From NCBI GenBank assembly GCA_902569115.1, contig CACFTI010000017.1, forward strand, positions 1 to 45,940: a stretch of DNA of 45,940 nt, written 5' to 3'. The stretch's first letter is position 1. Every line of letters begins with the position of its first letter. Source of the DNA: an uncultured Verrucomicrobiota bacterium. GTDB lineage: Bacteria > Verrucomicrobiota > Verrucomicrobiia > Opitutales > Seribacteraceae. The position numbers and the translations under genes are program-made. Below are positions 25,041 through 32,988 of the stretch, one piece after another. Below the pieces are notes generated by a model that was not told the origin of the DNA, searched no databases, and saw only the letters and a program-made list of their open reading frames with translations.

Positions 25041-27822
25041 ACATAAATTCGTTGGAGTTAAAAAGGACAAGACATAGATCAGAAAGGGCCCGGGTCTTTG
25101 CCGAAACTTCATCTGCTTTTCGATCTTGCTGGTAATCTTCAAATACCGGGAGAATCTCCTGGTATTCAAAAGTCTCGCCGGTGTTTTCCTCGACCAGAGA
25201 ACGAGTGATCGAACTGGGATATTCTATAGCCAAAGGTTCTGAAGAGTGATGATAAGTGGTCATCTTTTGGACATATTTTTTGAGCCTGTCCCATTCCTTT
25301 GCACTGGGTACTCGTCCATATACCAGCTGAACTGCTCTTTTGATTTGTGAATGGAGGTCAGAAAATTCTTTTTCTATTCGTAATGCCAAAGCGATTGATC
25401 TGTCATTAATGAGACTGCTGTTGAGAAGAGTGAATGCCTGGGGTGAAACCGATTCAGATACCCTGTCCTCACAGGAATCATTGGGGTTGGGTTGATTGAA
25501 AAGTTCCAGGAATGGATCAGGTTGTCCTCGAACTCGATAAGCATAAATGGTGCGCCGGTTCCTCTGTTGCCGCCATTTGGACGGTTGGTAAGCTGGGGCC
25601 AGTGAAAACTGAATCATGCGGGGTTGCAGGGCGACTTCCATATTAATTTCAGGCATGACGGGTAGGCCGCCAACTTCTCGGTTCAACTCTCCTGTGCTTA
25701 CGAGAATGGAGTCCCTTAATTCTTCTGCGGCAAGTCTGCGGGGTTCCCGGTAGGCAAGTAAATGATTTTCAGGGTCTGTATTACGCAGGCTTTCCATTTG
25801 GGGGTGGTGCGTACCCATTTGATAGGCTTGAGAAGTCATGATCAATTTGTGGAGGCGCTTAAATTTCCATCCATGTTCAACAAAATCTGCGGCCAACCAG
25901 TCTAGTAGCTTTGGATGAGTCGGTTTTTTACCCTTGGCACCAAAGTTATTTGGGTTTCCGGCAAGAGGCTTACCGAAATGTCTTTGCCAGACCCGGTTAA
26001 CAATCGATCTGGCGGTCAATTGATTTTTAGGATGGGCAATCCATCGGGCAAGTTCCAGCCTGCGGCCCGCGGGTGCATCCGTTATAGCAAACGCATCCTT
26101 CTCCTGACGAGAGGATGGCAGGCCGAGGGCACTGAGGACTCCTGGGGTAACCGGGTCTCCAGGTGCTTCCAATGCTCCGCCCATAAGAATCCTGGTCACG
26201 GAAGGTTTTGAGTCCGGAATCTTCTCTGGCATTCGCATTTTCTTCGAATTTAAACTTTTAGGGACGGGTCCATTATAAACACTTTGAGCAAGTGGTTGAT
26301 ACCTTTCCAGTCGGCGAGTCCAGATCCAGTCATCCTGCCTACGAACCTTAAGTCTGCCAGTTTCCGTTGGGGTTAATCCCACATGCCTTGGAGGTTTCTC
26401 TTCGTCAGGAAGGCTGCGCCTTTTGTTTTCGTCCAGATATTCCTTGCCATGTTTAGCAAACCATTTTTTGGCCGCTTCTTCCTGTTTGTTGTAAAGTTCT
26501 CCGTATTTACTTTTTGCGAACGAAAGCATTCTTTCTGTAGCTTCTTTACCGGCGTTCATCCCTTTCAGGTTTTCCTTTTCTATAAAAGGGGCAGGTCTTT
26601 CAGCCAACTGTGTTTGGCTAAAAACAGAGTAGAATCGATAGTAGTCTTTAGCTGGTAAGGGGTCGAATTTATGGTCGTGACACTTGAAGCAACGCATGGT
26701 TGTGCTTAAGAAAGTCTGCCCCACCGAGTTAACCACATCATCCAGATACAACTGACGAGCCTGGGGTTTTAGCACCATTGCCGGGTCCCATGGGCCCATG
26801 CGTAAAAATGATGTCGCCACCAATAATTCGGGGTCTTTTTCCTGCTTCTTCTGGCCTTCCCAAATTTCATCGCCGGCGATTTGTTCGATAATAAATTGAT
26901 CGTATGGTTTATCGTCGTTAAAGGAGCGAATCACATAATCCCGATATCTCCACATATTTGAACGTTCATAATCATTGGAAAAACCGGCCGTGTCGGCATA
27001 GCGGGTTACATCGAGCCAGTGCTGGCCTGAACGCTCACCAAAATGAGAACTTTTCAACAGTTGGTCGATAAGATTCTCCCATGCTCTTTTTGGCATTTTC
27101 TCCCATTCAAGTCGGAATTGGTAAATTTGATAGGGAGTTGGTGGAAGCCCATGAAGATCGTGGTAAGCTCTTTTGACCAGCGTCCGAAAGTCAGCTTTTG
27201 GAGCAGGTGTTATCTTATGCTGTTTCCATTTCTCATTCATGAAGAAATCGATAGGGTTTTCTGCACCGCGAACGATAGGTTTTTTAATAGGTAGAAAGGC
27301 CCAAAGATCTTCTGGTTTATAGCGTCGATAGGTCCAGTCATCCGAAAGGCCTCCTGAGGTTGAAACAATAATTCCCTCGTCGGTTTCAATCTGGGTTCTC
27401 TCTGCCCGTTTAATTTTTTCCTGAACCTTTTCCTCTGGCCAAGGTGCCCCGAGCTCAATCCAATCCCTGAACCATAAAATTTGTTCTGCAGTGAGACGGT
27501 CATTTTCTTTGGGCGGCATTTCATAATCCGGGTCTTGCCATTGAATAGCAGTCATCAGCAGGCTTTCTTCAGGCTGGTGAGGTACAATAACCTTGTTGGA
27601 GGTTTCGCCGCCAAGGAGGATTCCTTCCATGGAGGACAGATCAAGATCTCCTTTTACTTTACCTTGTTTCTCAGAATGACAGGAAAGACACTTTTCCTGA
27701 AGAAGTGGGCCGATTTTTAAGGCAAACAGCTCTTCTCCCTTTGAGGGGGAAGCTTTTGAAGGTTCGCTATTTAAAAGACAAAAGCTAGTGGCGAGCCAAA
27801 GTGAACAAGGAAGAAGTCTCAC
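25030..27822 (-). CDS. PSD1-type cytochrome c / DUF1549 / DUF1553 secreted protein
   Basis: 930 residues starting at GTG 27822, 3 nt after the GntR stop; no in-frame ATG gives a better signal peptide. Order: signal (1-19), planctomycete-type cytochrome domain with C45-L-S-C-H49 and MPPKEN (about 30-130), DUF1549 (about 190-400) containing RYADTAGFSNDYERSNMWRYRDYVI and a second CFKCHDHKFDP haem-like motif near 376, then DUF1553 (about 590-870) with ARWIAHPKNQLTARSIVNRVWQRHFG and the usual end LCLVLFNSNEFMYVY. These proteins are periplasmic or cell-surface and thought to be redox-linked, but none has a proven reaction. Co-transcribed with DUF1501. Confidence 0.93.
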   Translation of the reverse strand: MRLLPCSLWLATSFCLLNSEPSKASPSKGEELFALKIGPLLQEKCLSCHSEKQGKVKGDLDLSSMEGILLGGETSNKVIVPHQPEESLLMTAIQWQDPDYEMPPKENDRLTAEQILWFRDWIELGAPWPEEKVQEKIKRAERTQIETDEGIIVSTSGGLSDDWTYRRYKPEDLWAFLPIKKPIVRGAENPIDFFMNEKWKQHKITPAPKADFRTLVKRAYHDLHGLPPTPYQIYQFRLEWEKMPKRAWENLIDQLLKSSHFGERSGQHWLDVTRYADTAGFSNDYERSNMWRYRDYVIRSFNDDKPYDQFIIEQIAGDEIWEGQKKQEKDPELLVATSFLRMGPWDPAMVLKPQARQLYLDDVVNSVGQTFLSTTMRCFKCHDHKFDPLPAKDYYRFYSVFSQTQLAERPAPFIEKENLKGMNAGKEATERMLSFAKSKYGELYNKQEEAAKKWFAKHGKEYLDENKRRSLPDEEKPPRHVGLTPTETGRLKVRRQDDWIWTRRLERYQPLAQSVYNGPVPKSLNSKKMRMPEKIPDSKPSVTRILMGGALEAPGDPVTPGVLSALGLPSSRQEKDAFAITDAPAGRRLELARWIAHPKNQLTARSIVNRVWQRHFGKPLAGNPNNFGAKGKKPTHPKLLDWLAADFVEHGWKFKRLHKLIMTSQAYQMGTHHPQMESLRNTDPENHLLAYREPRRLAAEELRDSILVSTGELNREVGGLPVMPEINMEVALQPRMIQFSLAPAYQPSKWRQQRNRRTIYAYRVRGQPDPFLELFNQPNPNDSCEDRVSESVSPQAFTLLNSSLINDRSIALALRIEKEFSDLHSQIKRAVQLVYGRVPSAKEWDRLKKYVQKMTTYHHSSEPLAIEYPSSITRSLVEENTGETFEYQEILPVFEDYQQDRKADEVSAKTRALSDLCLVLFNSNEFMYVY

Positions 27823-27825
27823 AAC

Positions 27826-28434
27826 TCATAAAATATTTTCACCCAGAAAATAGACAGCTTTCTCAACATCTCGATTCAATATAGCCTCTACTATACGAGT
27901 GTGTTCTGTAATCGATTGTTCGTAGTTATCCAATCGTGAATATTTCATAATCATACGAACACTCAGTCCAATCCATGTACTTTCCAAATGAGGAGAGGCT
28001 TGAGCGACCCAGTAACGGTGAAGGGCCAAGTCGTTTTCGGCGACTTCGGGCAAAGAGGCCACTTCACAGGCATCCTTGAGCCGCTCAAGCAAAAAAGAAA
28101 TATTATCCAAGTCATCTTGCGATGCAGTGGGCACAAATTTACTCATGCAATATTTTTCAAGTTCCAATCGCATCGCTACCACCACATCCCGTTCTTCATC
28201 GGTTAAAAGGGAGCTGACCCGCACTCCTTTGTTGGGTTGATATACCAAAACTCCCTCCTGCGTGAGTTGCATCAGGGCATCCCTTACGGGTCCACGACTG
28301 GTTCCAAATCGGGTGGCCAGCTTTTGTTCACGCATTGGCTCATCGCATTTGAATTTTCCGCTGATCAAGTCCCTACGAATCACATTAGAAATGCTCTCTC
28401 GGTATGCCTGCCTTTGCGGGAATGATTTCATCAT
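27826..28434 (-). CDS. GntR-family regulator with FCD domain
   Basis: 202 residues. The winged helix (about 9-75) reads RDLISGKFKCDEPMREQKLATRFGTSRGPVRDALMQL and EGVLVYQPNKGVRV, typical of the FadR subfamily. The FCD ligand domain (about 83-202) keeps metal-site residues Asp135 and His139 (NDLALH) and His178 (TEHTRIVEAI). The final His, expected at 200 by the TM0439-type spacing, is Asn in LGENIL, and the protein ends two residues later. It leads the gene cluster of PSD1, DUF1501 and sulfatases, so it probably controls their expression in response to a sugar acid or breakdown product. Two ATGs are adjacent; the first was used. Confidence 0.9.
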   Translation of the reverse strand: MMKSFPQRQAYRESISNVIRRDLISGKFKCDEPMREQKLATRFGTSRGPVRDALMQLTQEGVLVYQPNKGVRVSSLLTDEERDVVVAMRLELEKYCMSKFVPTASQDDLDNISFLLERLKDACEVASLPEVAENDLALHRYWVAQASPHLESTWIGLSVRMIMKYSRLDNYEQSITEHTRIVEAILNRDVEKAVYFLGENIL

Positions 28435-28453
28435 GTGAAGATTCGACTAAATC

Positions 28454-28484
28454 ATTTTACCGGTCAAACAAATTGTTAACAATT
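28454..28484 (-). promoter_or_regulatory. GntR promoter with overlapping palindromic operator
   Basis: On the minus strand TTGTTA (28477-28482) and TAAAAT (28454-28459) are separated by exactly 17 bp, a good sigma70-type -35/-10 pair. The -35 box lies inside the perfect 14-bp palindrome AATTGTTAACAATT (28471-28484), whose TTGT..ACAA half-sites match the general form of GntR/FadR-type operators. The predicted transcript starts about 13 nt before the first ATG. Binding of the regulator here would block RNA polymerase, giving autorepression. Sequence match is clear; function is inferred. Confidence 0.65.
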
Positions 28485-28520
28485 CGGACATAATTCAATG
28501 AATACCCTAAAATGTTTGCA

Positions 28521-29741
28521 CTAAGGACTTAATACAACAAGTTTTGCGTGTTTGGTATCGGGTAATTTATAAAAGCGAGTGGTTTCACTGGAGTTGGAAT
28601 TCCTTACTTTAATCCGCCAGCTATGCCCGGTAAATGATTGAATGAAGGTATGGTCCTTATGTCTTAAGGAACGGGGTTGCCTCAGTTTTCCGTCAAAATC
28701 GACCCAATGCATTTCAATAGGTTTACCGGATAAGTTATGCACGAAGAAATTACATCTTTTACGCGAGAAGGCGGAAACAAGGCCGTCGTTATCCTCTACC
28801 GCAATAGCTTGCTTGGCTTCTTCGGGTGCCAGGCTCTCCTCTCCCTTTTCAAATTTCTGGTGCCATTCAACTAAATCTTTTGGCCAGACAAAGGGTGGTT
28901 CTTTTCCAGGTTGAAAACCTTTAAGGTGTGGCTCGCGAGAAAATCTTTTGGATATATGCACATACCTCCAGTCCTGGTCTCCGAATTTTTCTTCTATTAG
29001 TTCAGCAATCCTCGGATCGGCCTGGATTAACTCTTCCCGGGTATCGATTGTTCCATGTTCCCGGTCGTTTGCCCGGTTACAGTCAAACCAGGATTGAACA
29101 GCTTCTGCCCAATACTCCGATGGGTTGGTGGCGGCATAGGTTCCCTTCCAGATTTCTTCCGCGATTGCTTGTTCGTAACAATGAATTAACTTCGTTTGAA
29201 ATTGTGGGTCCAAGTCATTGATCGCCATGCCATGGAGGGCATGGGCAAATTCGTGAATAAGGATGTTTTCCTTTTTGTAAGGATCACTTTTGAGCCCAAG
29301 AAGGTTTTCTTCCCCACAGCTGACCGATGGGCGGGCATGAGTGGCTCCTAGACCCCGAGCCCGCTTATCCCAGAAAACGGCAGGTGACATGTCGGCATGT
29401 TCTGGAATATCCGTGGTGAATTCATCCCTCGCCATTACGGAAAATCTTACTTTGTTTTCTGCAAGTTTGTTGAGGTACTCAGGATGATTGGAGGTCATTT
29501 GAGCGATCAAGTAAGCCGCTTCTTTTAAAGCATAATCAGATACCTTGGAAGAACCCAGAATGGAGAAGTTTCCGATGGCTACTCTTTTTTGATAGAAATC
29601 ATCCAGTTGTAAGTGCTCCCTTATTTCTGGCGCCACTGAGGTGACTTGAAATCTTTCTTCTTTGGCAAAGGTATTAACTTGGCTTTGAATTCCCAGCCAC
29701 AGGAGTATCCATAGAGAATACAAGTGGCAGCCTGAATCCAT
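28521..29741 (-). CDS. Secreted putative HExxH metalloprotease with VHL-beta-like C-terminus
   Basis: 406 residues with a signal sequence (about 1-26). H163-E-F-A-H167 in ILIHEFAHALHG and, 40 or so residues later, NPSEYWAEAVQSWFD (Glu209, Glu213) give a gluzincin-like zinc site: two His plus a downstream Glu. The 100 residues before it are alpha/beta. The C-terminal segment (about 329-380), NFFVHNLSGKPIEMHWVDFDG...SLRHKDHTFIQSFTGHSWRIK, matches the layout of the von Hippel-Lindau beta domain (F.N.S...V...W.D..G......L.......Q.F.GH.W). The start lies 5 nt after the haem-binding protein stop. Substrate unknown; exported peptidase activity is inferred. Confidence 0.75.
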   Translation of the reverse strand: MDSGCHLYSLWILLWLGIQSQVNTFAKEERFQVTSVAPEIREHLQLDDFYQKRVAIGNFSILGSSKVSDYALKEAAYLIAQMTSNHPEYLNKLAENKVRFSVMARDEFTTDIPEHADMSPAVFWDKRARGLGATHARPSVSCGEENLLGLKSDPYKKENILIHEFAHALHGMAINDLDPQFQTKLIHCYEQAIAEEIWKGTYAATNPSEYWAEAVQSWFDCNRANDREHGTIDTREELIQADPRIAELIEEKFGDQDWRYVHISKRFSREPHLKGFQPGKEPPFVWPKDLVEWHQKFEKGEESLAPEEAKQAIAVEDNDGLVSAFSRKRCNFFVHNLSGKPIEMHWVDFDGKLRQPRSLRHKDHTFIQSFTGHSWRIKVRNSNSSETTRFYKLPDTKHAKLVVLSP

Positions 29742-29746
29742 GAAAA

Positions 29747-32305
29747 TCAGTTCGAGAAAAATCGGTGATTGGTATCCCCTCCGCTGAGGATGTAAGCCAA
29801 CAGATCCATGATTTCTTCTTTTTCCATCATATTAAGCAGTCCGGGGGGCATCGGCGAAACCGTAGATGGGCCCATGCTTTTGACTTCTTTTCTTTGCAGA
29901 CTGGTTCTTTGATTGGGGTTATAAAGGTCGGTGTTCAGGGTAACGCGGTCGCCATTAAGGTTAACCACAACCCCGGACAATGTCTCCCCGTTCTTCAGGG
30001 TTACAAAAGTGGGAACAAACTGTTCATTAATTTCCTTACTCGGATACATGATTTGTTCCAGGAGATCATGGGGTGAGTAGCGTCCGCCTGAACCGGTAAG
30101 GTCGGGGCCGTTCATGCCTCCCTGATTTCCAAAACGGTGGCATGCATAACATCCACCTGCGGCAAACATCTTGCGACCAACTTCAAAGTTTCTATCCTTT
30201 AATCCATTAGATGATACTTTACTTAATTCATCTAATTCCCAGTTCTTAACGAATGTCCGACCGGCCATTGCCTCAGCCATAACTTCGGCCGGTGATTTGA
30301 TTTCGGGTTTCTTGGCAAGTAAGCTGGCCAAATCTTTTTTTTCCGTTGGGCTTAAGCTTGCAACCGCATCATTTCGAATAAATTCGATAAACTTGGTGAA
30401 GCTTGCACCGCCCCGGTAGTTGGCCGCCTTTAGAAACCAATTAAAATATTGAGTCCGTAACTCTTTGGACCATCCGTTTTGCAGGTTACGCAGGGACCGG
30501 GCATATTCCATTTGTTCTTCCTGGGTCGGAGCCTGAGTTAAGAGGGCTATTCCTTTCTCAGCCACGGTTGGGGCTTGAAGATAAGCAAGAGTCTCGCAAA
30601 GCAACCAATTCATTTCGAAGCTTTTAGCGGGAAATTGAGGGTCGAGTTGAGCGATAATTTTCTCTGTCAACTTGCCGGATGGTTTCCCAAACCGGACCAT
30701 GGCTACCTGATAAGTTCTCACCAAAGAGAGACGCTCACTGGGTGTTAATTCGCTCCATTTGATTTGAAGAAGGGATTGGAGAATTTTTTGCCCCATTTCC
30801 CGGTCAATGGGAGAGTCCGTATCTTTTCGGTGAAAGGGGTCAATCCCTGCCGCTTTGGAAAGAGAGAGAAGAATATTTGCCCGTTTCCCCAAGTCCTTTT
30901 CGGTGAGAGCTTTTGTCGCCCATTTCTCAACCGGTAAATGCTGTATGGCCATGAGGGCCGCCCAGCGAACGAAGCGGTCTGGATGGTCACTATGTGGCCA
31001 GGCTATTTCAAGGGCTTTGGAGTGTTTGCCAATATGCAGGTTTTCCAGCTTGTGGCGTAGTTTTGCCAATTCATTGACTCGAAGCTGTGTCGAAATTGGA
31101 GCGGTTTTTTCTTCCCCCGTATAACTTACCCGGTAAAGTCCAGACTGCACTTTTCTTCCGCCAATAGCAAAATACATGGATCCATCTCCCGGATGGATAA
31201 TGGCATCTGTTACCGGTAACGGGCTCCCGGTGATAAAAGTTTCTTTCTGGCCGGAATAAGTACTCCCATCAGGCTTCATATGTACGGCGTAAATTTTACC
31301 CCAGCTCCAATCCAGAATGAACATTGCTTTCTGATATTTGGGTGGAAATTTCGCACCGTATCCAAAGGTGACTCCGGTAGGAGAACCAGGTCCAATATTT
31401 ACCACGGGGGGCAATGTGTCCGGATAGAATTCGGGACGCTTCCCAGTCCCGTTCCGCCAACCGTACATGGATCCACTGGTGACATGACAAATACGGGTTG
31501 GGCGATACCAGGGGGTGTTGAAATCATATTCCATATCCGCATCATAAGTAAAGAGTTCGCCATCTGAATTGAAGCCTCCGTCGAAAATGTTCCGGTAGCC
31601 GGATGAAACAATTTCCCAATCCTTTCCATCCGGTGACATTTTGTAAATGATACCGGCGGGAGCCAGTCGGTCGCGGTTATGTCCCCGTCCATCAGGCATC
31701 CTTGGAAGCAGGTGATCTTCTCCCCAATCCATTGGTACCCGGGAGCGGTTTGCCTCGACTGGAGTGGTGTTGTTGCCTGTGATAAGGTAAATTGATTTTT
31801 TATCGGGACTGAGAATGAGGGCATGTACCCCGTGGTCACCGCGTGCCTGCATGCCCCGTAGTTTTTCCACTTTATCAAGCTGGTCGTCTCCGTTTGAATC
31901 CGTGAGTCTGTAGACCCCGCTCTCCATCTTTTTTTCGTAATCGTTCACCGCAACATAAAGACTGTTAAATGCCCAGAGCAGTCCGTTGGCGGCACGGATC
32001 TTAGCGGGAACCTTTTCGATATCACTCTCCTTGAGCGTTTTTCCTTTAGCAGGTGCGGGAAAACGATAAAGACCGCCGAACTGGTCACTGGCGATGATAC
32101 GGTTTTTGTCGTCGAGGCAAAGGTTTACCCACGAACCCAGTCGTTCTTTGGGGACGGTGAAGAGCAATTCCACTTCGAAACCGTCCTTTACAGATATGCT
32201 GTCAATCGGGGTGGCTTTGGAGTCAAATTGAGCGAATGAGGGAATGATTGAACAGCTCCCCAGTAGGAAAACAAAAAGAAGAGTTTTGGAGTTAAATATT
32301 TTCAT
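29747..32305 (-). CDS. PVC haem-binding protein (propeller / HEAT-like / cytochrome c)
   Basis: 852 residues. After a signal peptide (about 1-25) an N-terminal propeller related to sorbosone/glucose dehydrogenases spans about 35-395 (SVKDGFEVELLFTVP, WVNLCLDDKNRIIASDQFGGLYRFP, GYRNIFDGGFNSDGELFTYDADMEYDFNTPWYRPTRICHV, LPVTDAIIHPGDGSMYFAIGG). A helical, HEAT-like region (about 410-690) follows. The C-terminus has a C-Y-A-C-H motif near 717 in FAAGGCYACHRFGNQGGMNGPDLTG, then a DUF-type tail LKNGETLSGVVVNLNGDRVTLNT. This is the standard architecture of a large PVC family; biochemical role is not established, though sugar or alcohol oxidation with cytochrome c transfer is often proposed. It heads a two-gene unit with the protease. 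Confidence 0.92.
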   Translation of the reverse strand: MKIFNSKTLLFVFLLGSCSIIPSFAQFDSKATPIDSISVKDGFEVELLFTVPKERLGSWVNLCLDDKNRIIASDQFGGLYRFPAPAKGKTLKESDIEKVPAKIRAANGLLWAFNSLYVAVNDYEKKMESGVYRLTDSNGDDQLDKVEKLRGMQARGDHGVHALILSPDKKSIYLITGNNTTPVEANRSRVPMDWGEDHLLPRMPDGRGHNRDRLAPAGIIYKMSPDGKDWEIVSSGYRNIFDGGFNSDGELFTYDADMEYDFNTPWYRPTRICHVTSGSMYGWRNGTGKRPEFYPDTLPPVVNIGPGSPTGVTFGYGAKFPPKYQKAMFILDWSWGKIYAVHMKPDGSTYSGQKETFITGSPLPVTDAIIHPGDGSMYFAIGGRKVQSGLYRVSYTGEEKTAPISTQLRVNELAKLRHKLENLHIGKHSKALEIAWPHSDHPDRFVRWAALMAIQHLPVEKWATKALTEKDLGKRANILLSLSKAAGIDPFHRKDTDSPIDREMGQKILQSLLQIKWSELTPSERLSLVRTYQVAMVRFGKPSGKLTEKIIAQLDPQFPAKSFEMNWLLCETLAYLQAPTVAEKGIALLTQAPTQEEQMEYARSLRNLQNGWSKELRTQYFNWFLKAANYRGGASFTKFIEFIRNDAVASLSPTEKKDLASLLAKKPEIKSPAEVMAEAMAGRTFVKNWELDELSKVSSNGLKDRNFEVGRKMFAAGGCYACHRFGNQGGMNGPDLTGSGGRYSPHDLLEQIMYPSKEINEQFVPTFVTLKNGETLSGVVVNLNGDRVTLNTDLYNPNQRTSLQRKEVKSMGPSTVSPMPPGLLNMMEKEEIMDLLAYILSGGDTNHRFFSN

Positions 32306-32509
32306 AATAAAAGTAATGTCGGGTGTCTTTTTTTCTTACGGGTCGGAGTGCGGGCAAATAGGTTGAAGAGATTACTGGAAATCTCTAAAGTTTAGTAGGA
32401 TTTAAATCATTGAATGCTAAGAAATCAATGGGTTTTCTTATTAGAAATTTAATTATAAGTTTAGATTTTCGGGTTTGCAAAGCGGAGGACTTGGAAGTTC
32501 AGTTTATTG
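32306..32509. promoter_or_regulatory. Divergent intergenic region
   Basis: About 200 nt between the minus-strand haem-binding gene and the plus-strand secreted protein gene. It must hold promoters for both. It contains one 7+7 inverted repeat, AGAGATT (32367-32373) and AATCTCT (32380-32386), with a 6-bp spacer. The right half is A/T-rich, and GGAGGA (32484-32489) lies about 20 nt before the plus-strand ATG. I see no convincing -35/-10 pair and no RNA gene. Confidence 0.35.
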
Positions 32510-32977
32510 ATGAAATCGTCTTTGCTAGTTCTGATTGTTACAATTTTTGCAGCATACCCAGCCGAATGGGTTTATTCATCCAATGAATCGATTTCCATTC
32601 AGGCTCGTTTTGAAAAATTTTCAGATTCAATGAAGGGGGTTCGTTTTACTGGATTTTTCACAGTTGATGGAACCGACCGACCACCATCGGAAGAGACTTA
32701 CGAAATTCATAGCGTACAAAAGTTTGGTGATGAAGACCTATGGATATTCACTGCCCGAATTAAGTATGGTAAAAAGGATGTAACTCTGCCTATGCCTTTA
32801 CCGGTAAAGTGGGTAGGGGATGTACCGGTAATCACCATGCAGGACTTAAATATACCCGGACTCGGTACTTTTAGTGCGCATGTGGTAATCGATGGTCAGA
32901 AATATGCCGGCACTTGGTCTCACGGTGAGGTGGGAGGCCACCTCTATGGCAAGATTTCCAAAATCGACCCAAAGTAA
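32510..32977 (+). CDS. Small secreted conserved hypothetical protein
   Basis: 155 residues from the ATG at 32510 (a TTG one codon earlier is in frame). The signal peptide is about 1-18 (MKSSLLVLIVTIFAAYPAEW). The mature protein is beta-rich: GVRFTGFFTVDGTDRPPSEETYEI, LWIFTARIKYGKKDVTLPMPLPVKWVGDVPVITMQDLNIPGLGTFSAHVVIDGQKYAGTWSHGEVGGHLYGKI. The layout suggests a single lipocalin-like or beta-sandwich domain. I do not recognise a named family. It overlaps no other gene and is followed 11 nt later by the repeat protein, so the two are probably co-transcribed. Confidence 0.7.
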   Translation: MKSSLLVLIVTIFAAYPAEWVYSSNESISIQARFEKFSDSMKGVRFTGFFTVDGTDRPPSEETYEIHSVQKFGDEDLWIFTARIKYGKKDVTLPMPLPVKWVGDVPVITMQDLNIPGLGTFSAHVVIDGQKYAGTWSHGEVGGHLYGKISKIDPK

Positions 32978-32988
32978 TAAGTTTGGCA

